From Marinobacter bryozoorum (GTDB lineage: Bacteria; Pseudomonadota; Gammaproteobacteria; Pseudomonadales; Oleiphilaceae), in assembly GCF_023156245.1 (NCBI RefSeq), contig NZ_JAKZAH010000037.1, positions 1 through 36,927 of the forward strand: DNA of 36,927 nucleotides, read 5' to 3'. Each line of letters starts with the position of its first letter. Within the stretch, counting starts at the first letter, position 1. A model generated the notes under the pieces. It saw nothing but the letters and a program-made list of their open reading frames with translations. It made no database searches and was not told the origin of the DNA. Below, in pieces: positions 33,234-36,927 of the stretch. A program made the translations under genes and the position numbers.

Positions 33234-35180
33234 TTAACGACTTCCACCAACGGTCACTGCCGGGAAATTGAGGAAGCGGCTGCTTACATAGATCAGCGCT
33301 ACCAGGCCAAAACCAATCAGGTCCGTCATCAACTCAGGATAGATAAGCGAGCCCCCGGCGATGAGGACCAGGATCCGTGCCGGCCAGCCGAGCACACCGA
33401 TCCGGTACAGGTAGCCTTCCATCGCCGAGGACAGCAACCAGATCGCAGTAATTGCCGTGAACGCTGACGTAATGATTTTGGTAATTTCCCCCTGCAGGAT
33501 GAGCGAGGGGTTGATGACAAACAGGAACGGCAGGATGAACAGGATGCCGCCCAGACGCATGGCATAGACCCCTGTTCTTCCGGCTTTGGCGTCGGCCACA
33601 CCCGCAGCGGTGATCGCGGCGAGCGAGACTGGCGGCGTGATGTAGGAAAGCATGCCCCAGTACAGAATGAACAGGTGGCTGGCCAAGGGGTTGAGGCCCG
33701 CATTTACCAGCGCGGGCGCCAGCAGGATGGAAAGGAAGATGTAGCAGGCGCTCACCGTCATGCCCATACCCAGCACAAAGCTGGTCACGGCGCCGGCGAT
33801 CAGCATTAACGGGATACTGCCGTCCGCATAGAGCAACAGCTCCCGCGAGAACGCCCCCGCTACGCCGGTGTAGGAAAGACCACCCACCACCAGGCCGATA
33901 CCCGCCAGGATAGCCACCAGGTTGGCCACACTCGTGGTCAGGTCCTGCATGAATGCCAGCGCCCGCTTGAGGTTCAGCCGGTGGTTACGCTTGAACATCG
34001 AGATGCCCAGCAGGACAACGGTCGCATAGTAGGGGGCATAGGCCTCAAGACGCATCACCAACAGCATATAGATCAGCATGAACAGGGCCAGCAGATAGGG
34101 CCAGCCGTCCTTGAGGGTCTCCCACAGATTCGGAATCTCCGACTCCGGCAGCCCTTTCAGGCCTCGCCGGGCAGCGTAGATGTCCACCTGGAAGATCAGT
34201 GCCAGATAGAACAGCAGTGCCGGCAGGAAGGCAGCGATCATGATCTCGGCATAAGGCACACCGAGGAACGACGCCATGATGAAGGCCACGGCCCCCATAA
34301 CGGGAGGCATCAGCGTACCACCCGTAGAAGCACAGGCTTCCACTGCGCCGGCATAGTGCGCCGGGTAACCGGTCTTCTTCATGGTCGGTATGGTGATGGG
34401 ACCGGTTGTCAGAATGTTGGAGATAACGCTGCCGGAAAGACTGCCCATGATACCGCTTGAAAGCACCGACACTTTTGCCGGACCACCCCGGCTCTTACCC
34501 ATCAGGGAAGTGGCGAACTGCATGAAGAACTCGCCCCCGCCTGTGGCGGTCAGCGCCGCACCAAACACCACAAACCCGATCACGAGTTGTGCAACCACCT
34601 GCATCGGAATGCCGATCACACTCTCCACACCAATAACATGGGCACGGATAATCTCAGGCAGGGTGTACTGATTGCCCCAGAGGAATCCGGGCATGGAATC
34701 GGCGTACAGGGGATAGGTTCCAAAGAACAGGGCCACGAAGAGTAACGGCCAACCGCCACAGCGCCTGACACCCTCAAGAATCAACACCAGGAGGATGCCC
34801 GACAGGACGGTCGCTTCCGTGGGTGCCTCGAACTCCCAACCGTAATTAATCATGGTCAGGCCGTGGTAGCCCAGATAACCGGCGCAGATCAGGGCCAGAA
34901 TGGCCAGCGGCCAGTCGTACCAGGAAACCTTGCCGGTCGCTCCCTTCCAGGCCGGAAACGCGATATAGGCAGCTGCCAGAAAGATACCGATCAGGTAATA
35001 CAGATAGGCATTGCCAAGGGGTTCAAACCCCAACAGTTTCAGGTTGAAAGTCTGATTGATGGCCATAAGCAGGCCGAGGGTACCCAGCAGTATAACCACC
35101 CAGTACCCGGCCCCCCTGAGACGTCCCGCCTTGGGTTCAGGCGCAGGCGCCGCCTGCTCAGCGGAAGTGGAAGCACTCAT
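33234..35180 (-). CDS. TRAP transporter permease, fused small and large subunits (DctQM, TAXI type)
   Basis: This 648-residue inner-membrane protein has an N-terminal DctQ-like helix group (about residues 25-150) fused to a DctM-like large subunit (about 150-600), the form normally found with TAXI binding proteins. Typical DctM segments are GKSRGGPAKVSVLSSGIMGSLSGSVISNI and EACASTGGTLMPPVMGAVAFIM, and in the second half LSYITPPVSLAAITAAG. It should use a sodium or proton gradient to import an organic acid delivered by the binding protein. The ribosome site CGGAG lies directly after a terminator-like hairpin. The subunit A gene follows closely. Confidence 0.93.
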   Translation of the reverse strand: MSASTSAEQAAPAPEPKAGRLRGAGYWVVILLGTLGLLMAINQTFNLKLLGFEPLGNAYLYYLIGIFLAAAYIAFPAWKGATGKVSWYDWPLAILALICAGYLGYHGLTMINYGWEFEAPTEATVLSGILLVLILEGVRRCGGWPLLFVALFFGTYPLYADSMPGFLWGNQYTLPEIIRAHVIGVESVIGIPMQVVAQLVIGFVVFGAALTATGGGEFFMQFATSLMGKSRGGPAKVSVLSSGIMGSLSGSVISNILTTGPITIPTMKKTGYPAHYAGAVEACASTGGTLMPPVMGAVAFIMASFLGVPYAEIMIAAFLPALLFYLALIFQVDIYAARRGLKGLPESEIPNLWETLKDGWPYLLALFMLIYMLLVMRLEAYAPYYATVVLLGISMFKRNHRLNLKRALAFMQDLTTSVANLVAILAGIGLVVGGLSYTGVAGAFSRELLLYADGSIPLMLIAGAVTSFVLGMGMTVSACYIFLSILLAPALVNAGLNPLASHLFILYWGMLSYITPPVSLAAITAAGVADAKAGRTGVYAMRLGGILFILPFLFVINPSLILQGEITKIITSAFTAITAIWLLSSAMEGYLYRIGVLGWPARILVLIAGGSLIYPELMTDLIGFGLVALIYVSSRFLNFPAVTVGGSR

Positions 35181-35196
35181 GACGTGGTTTCTCCGG

Positions 35197-35229
35197 AAAA
35201 AATGGCAGCCACCCGGCCGGGTGGCTGCC
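35197..35229 (-). terminator. Intra-operon terminator/attenuator between TAXI protein and permease genes
   Basis: A 26-bp perfect palindrome (35204-35229) with arms GGCAGCCACCCGG and CCGGGTGGCTGCC is followed on the minus strand by A and six T. It fits an intrinsic terminator. It sits 20 bp after the binding-protein stop and right before the permease ribosome site. Confidence 0.8.
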
Positions 35230-35249
35230 CTTGCGAGGGAATCGCAGGG

Positions 35250-36395
35250 TTACTTGACGGACTCGAGGGCGCGGGTGCGATGAGCTTCCCAGATTTCGGC
35301 GAACTCTTCATCGCTCTTGCCCTCAGCTTCGGCCAACGCTTCAGGCCAGGCGTCCATCAATGCGTTGAGGCGCTCGGTACGCTGGTCGTTCCAGGCCTGG
35401 TGTTCCTCGGTCCAGATACCCTTTTCCTTCAGGTAACGAATGGCGCCGTCGTGGAACGGGACGTCAATGGCCGGTGTGCCAGCCTCTTCAAGATCCCAGC
35501 GATGCATGGCTGCCGTGGCATCCTTGTACATGCCATAGGTTTCGTCCAGCGCTTTGATATAGTTGTAGACCGCATCCTCATCCATATCGGCGCGCACGGT
35601 CAGAACCGGATACCGGTAAGCGAAAATGTCGACCGGGTTTTCCTCACTGATACCAGCGCCGATTGTTTCAGTGTAGGGCTGGAAAAACGGTGCTACTTCG
35701 CGCAGGCGCTTCCAGCCTTCCTCGTCGTCTTTAGGTACGTCGAGCCAACGGATGCCACGGGGCGATTCCGCCAGCTCATAGACGTGGCTGGGCGTGGTTG
35801 TGGTGCAGGAAGCATCAGCCTCACCACGGGCCAGCGAGCTCATCGTGTTGGCATAGGTGGGGAACATGATGGCTTCGACGTCGTCGCGGGTCAGGCCCAC
35901 GAATGCCAGGAAGGCATCGCATTTCACGTTGATGGAGGGGTTGCCGGCGACGTAGGCGAACCGGGACCCTTTCAGATCCTCCAGCTTCATGATGTTGGCG
36001 TCGGCTGCGGTGAAAATACCGAAAGATGAAGGCCGGCCAGCGACCGCTCGAAGATCCTGAGGTCCCCAGCGACGGGTGGAGAAGTCATGGATGCCTTCCG
36101 CAGCAAAGAAGGTTTCAGTGGCCAGGAAAGCGTAATCAGCACGGCCGCTCAGCAACGGCTGTAGTCGCCCGATGGCAGAGCCAGATGGCTGGATCCGGAT
36201 ACGTGTGCCGTATTCCTTACCAAAGGCATCGGCGATGGCAGACGCTTCGGCGTAACCGGCCGAACCGACGTCGTAAGAGGACCAGGTCATGGTATCCGGC
36301 AGTTCCTGGGCAACTGATGCCCCGGAGAACAGGACTGATGCCCCCAAGGCAGCGGCAGACAGTGTTTTCTTCAGAGAAGAGTTGGCAAAAGGCAT
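35250..36395 (-). CDS. TAXI-family TRAP substrate-binding protein
   Basis: This 381-residue periplasmic binding protein has a signal peptide at about 1-29, ending GASVAQ. The TAXI pattern is present: WSSYDVGSAGYAEASAIADAF near the mature N-terminus, PSGSAIGRLQPLLSGRADYAF, and FAYVAGNPSINVKCDAFLAF, with GEADASCTTTTPSHVYEL in the second lobe. The ligand is not evident. TAXI proteins are reported for glutamate and other organic acids. ATG 36395 is chosen for GGAG at good spacing. In-frame ATGs at 36407 and 36440 lie upstream. It is the first gene of the TRAP/CoA-transferase operon. A terminator after it suggests it is made in excess. Confidence 0.92.
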   Translation of the reverse strand: MPFANSSLKKTLSAAALGASVLFSGASVAQELPDTMTWSSYDVGSAGYAEASAIADAFGKEYGTRIRIQPSGSAIGRLQPLLSGRADYAFLATETFFAAEGIHDFSTRRWGPQDLRAVAGRPSSFGIFTAADANIMKLEDLKGSRFAYVAGNPSINVKCDAFLAFVGLTRDDVEAIMFPTYANTMSSLARGEADASCTTTTPSHVYELAESPRGIRWLDVPKDDEEGWKRLREVAPFFQPYTETIGAGISEENPVDIFAYRYPVLTVRADMDEDAVYNYIKALDETYGMYKDATAAMHRWDLEEAGTPAIDVPFHDGAIRYLKEKGIWTEEHQAWNDQRTERLNALMDAWPEALAEAEGKSDEEFAEIWEAHRTRALESVK

Positions 36396-36464
36396 AGGGA
36401 TCTCCATTGGCTTTTTGTTGTTTGGTTCGTTTTCAAACATAGTTCAGATTTCAGATCCGTAAAC

Positions 36465-36494
36465 AAATTAGCCGGTGGGGGCGCCTAGCGTCAA
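36465..36494 (-). promoter_or_regulatory. Candidate promoter of the TRAP locus
   Basis: On the minus strand TTGACG (36489-36494) and TAATTT (36465-36470) are separated by 18 bp. The -35 is good and the -10 moderate. The tandem AAATTTTTAT repeats begin just upstream of and over the -35. Confidence 0.4.
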
Positions 36495-36523
36495 ATTTTT
36501 ATCAATATGCTGTAAATTTTTAT
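36493..36523. repeat. Direct repeat AAATTTTTAT, 21-bp period
   Basis: AAATTTTTAT occurs at 36493-36502 and again at 36514-36523. The offset of 21 bp is about two helical turns, so both copies face the same side of DNA. The location between the regulator remnant and the TRAP operon suits an activator or repressor site. Confidence 0.5.
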
Positions 36524-36546
36524 TGCATAGTGAGAAGATAGGAATC

Positions 36547-36807
36547 TCATTCCTGAAGCCCACGCCAGTTGTCTACCTCCTCCCGTATGATCGACACTAC
36601 CTCCAGTCTGCGTTGCTCACTCATGCGGGAGGTGACAGACGCGACGCTGATCGCTGCATACTCGGCAGAACCCTGCACAGGGAACGCCACCCCGACTGCA
36701 GAGACCTCGGGTACGATACGTCCTTCGTTGACCGAATAGCCGTATACCCTAGGAGTCTGCGCGGCAGGAGACACCTTCTGGCATAATGCGTAAAAATTCT
36801 TCAGCAC
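36547..36807 (-). pseudogene. IclR-family regulator, C-terminal remnant
   Basis: About 80 residues of the effector-binding domain of an IclR regulator are readable: RVYGYSVNEGRIVPEVSAVG, then VAFPVQGSAEYAAISVASVT and a terminal helix (RRLEVVSIIREEVDNW), ending at a TGA. A full IclR protein has about 250-270 residues with an N-terminal winged helix. The DNA-binding part and most of the effector domain are missing. The only start-like codon, GTG 36807, lies inside the domain. The frame stays open past it into the transposase region but no longer looks like IclR. The gene ended upstream of the TRAP locus on the same strand, so it was probably its regulator and is now inactive. Confidence 0.75.
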
Positions 36808-36818
36808 CGGAGAATCTG

Positions 36819-36927
36819 ATGGGAACCACTTTCCGCCCGTATTCGCCTGGCCAGGAACTGCTTCTTCCCCCGAGCCTGAACGAGTGGCTGCCTGAGGGGC
36901 ATCTGGCCTATTTTGTCAGTGATGTCG
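36819..36927 (+). mobile_element. Start of an IS1182-type transposase (partial, runs off the window)
   Basis: The first 36 codons read MGTTFRPYSPGQELLLPPSL, then a segment with WLPEGHLAYF and VSDV. This is the characteristic opening of IS1182-family (DUF772) transposases. GGAG lies 7 bases before the ATG, and a -10-like CATAAT lies at 36782-36787. The terminal inverted repeat could not be placed. Only about 40 bp separate the ATG from sequence that still looks like IclR, so the left end is very short or already eroded. The rest of the element is outside the window. Confidence 0.78.

Noticed and set aside
34863..36029. Long plus-strand open frame across the TRAP permease and TAXI genes
   Set aside because: It spans two well-supported opposite-strand genes and their terminator, which a real gene would not do.
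1..36927. CRISPR arrays, tRNA or rRNA genes, prophage genes
   Set aside because: No regularly spaced repeats, no tRNA-like cloverleaf with TTCGA arm, no rRNA-like blocks and no phage structural genes were seen by eye.

Overview
This is a GC-rich, gene-dense chromosomal stretch of a Gram-negative gammaproteobacterium. The lifestyle signals are marine or halotolerant: a ProVWX glycine-betaine importer, a TAXI-type TRAP transporter, an OmpW porin, a MacAB-type efflux system and an EthA-like Baeyer-Villiger monooxygenase. The overall style suggests Marinobacter or a close relative. That assignment rests on gene content and protein resemblance only. No rRNA, tRNA or CRISPR array was seen.

Layout. 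(1) 1-5.6 kb, plus strand: a ParE-like toxin with no recognisable antitoxin, a DUF2157-like membrane protein, an alpha/beta hydrolase, an EthA-like flavin monooxygenase and a second, membrane-anchored alpha/beta hydrolase. (2) 5.6-10.6 kb, mixed strands: a PAS-GAF-PAS-GGDEF diguanylate cyclase, a Tag-like 3-methyladenine glycosylase, an EmrE-type SMR pump, yebG under a clear LexA box, an orphan PAAR protein, ChaC and an Ogt-type alkyltransferase. (3) 10.6-19.4 kb, all minus strand: macA-macB-outer membrane factor, exoD, an MFS transporter, a 4-oxalocrotonate tautomerase, a CaCA antiporter and an aldo/keto reductase. (4) 19.6-24.3 kb: a histidine-rich exported protein of unknown function, an MBL-fold/double-rhodanese protein with an altered metal motif, a divergent OYE/HxlR pair with two operator-like palindromes, and ompW. 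(5) 24.4-30.4 kb: rhlE, a 344-bp gene-free interval, the proVWX operon with ATGA overlaps, and a DsbG-like protein. (6) 30.4-36.9 kb, minus strand: a carboxylate uptake and activation locus (TAXI binding protein, fused TRAP permease, CoA-transferase A and B, and a second unidentified transporter). Upstream of it is only the tail of an IclR regulator, cut off next to the start of an IS1182-type transposase that runs out of the window.

How the genes work together. The TRAP locus probably imports an organic acid and activates it with the CoA-transferase, with the IclR gene as its lost regulator. MacA, MacB and the outer membrane factor form one export machine. Tag, YebG, Ogt and ChaC look like a loose alkylation/SOS/glutathione stress neighbourhood rather than one operon. 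ProVWX is a standard osmoprotectant operon.

Most of the window is ordinary chromosome. I do not see a clearly new multi-gene system. The best leads are the MBL/rhodanese protein with its His-rich neighbour, the cysteine-less LOV-like diguanylate cyclase, the TRAP/CoA-transferase/unknown-transporter locus with its broken regulator, and several leader or operator structures (HxlR palindromes, a Shine-Dalgarno-sequestering stem before ompW, a CpxR-like box before macA).
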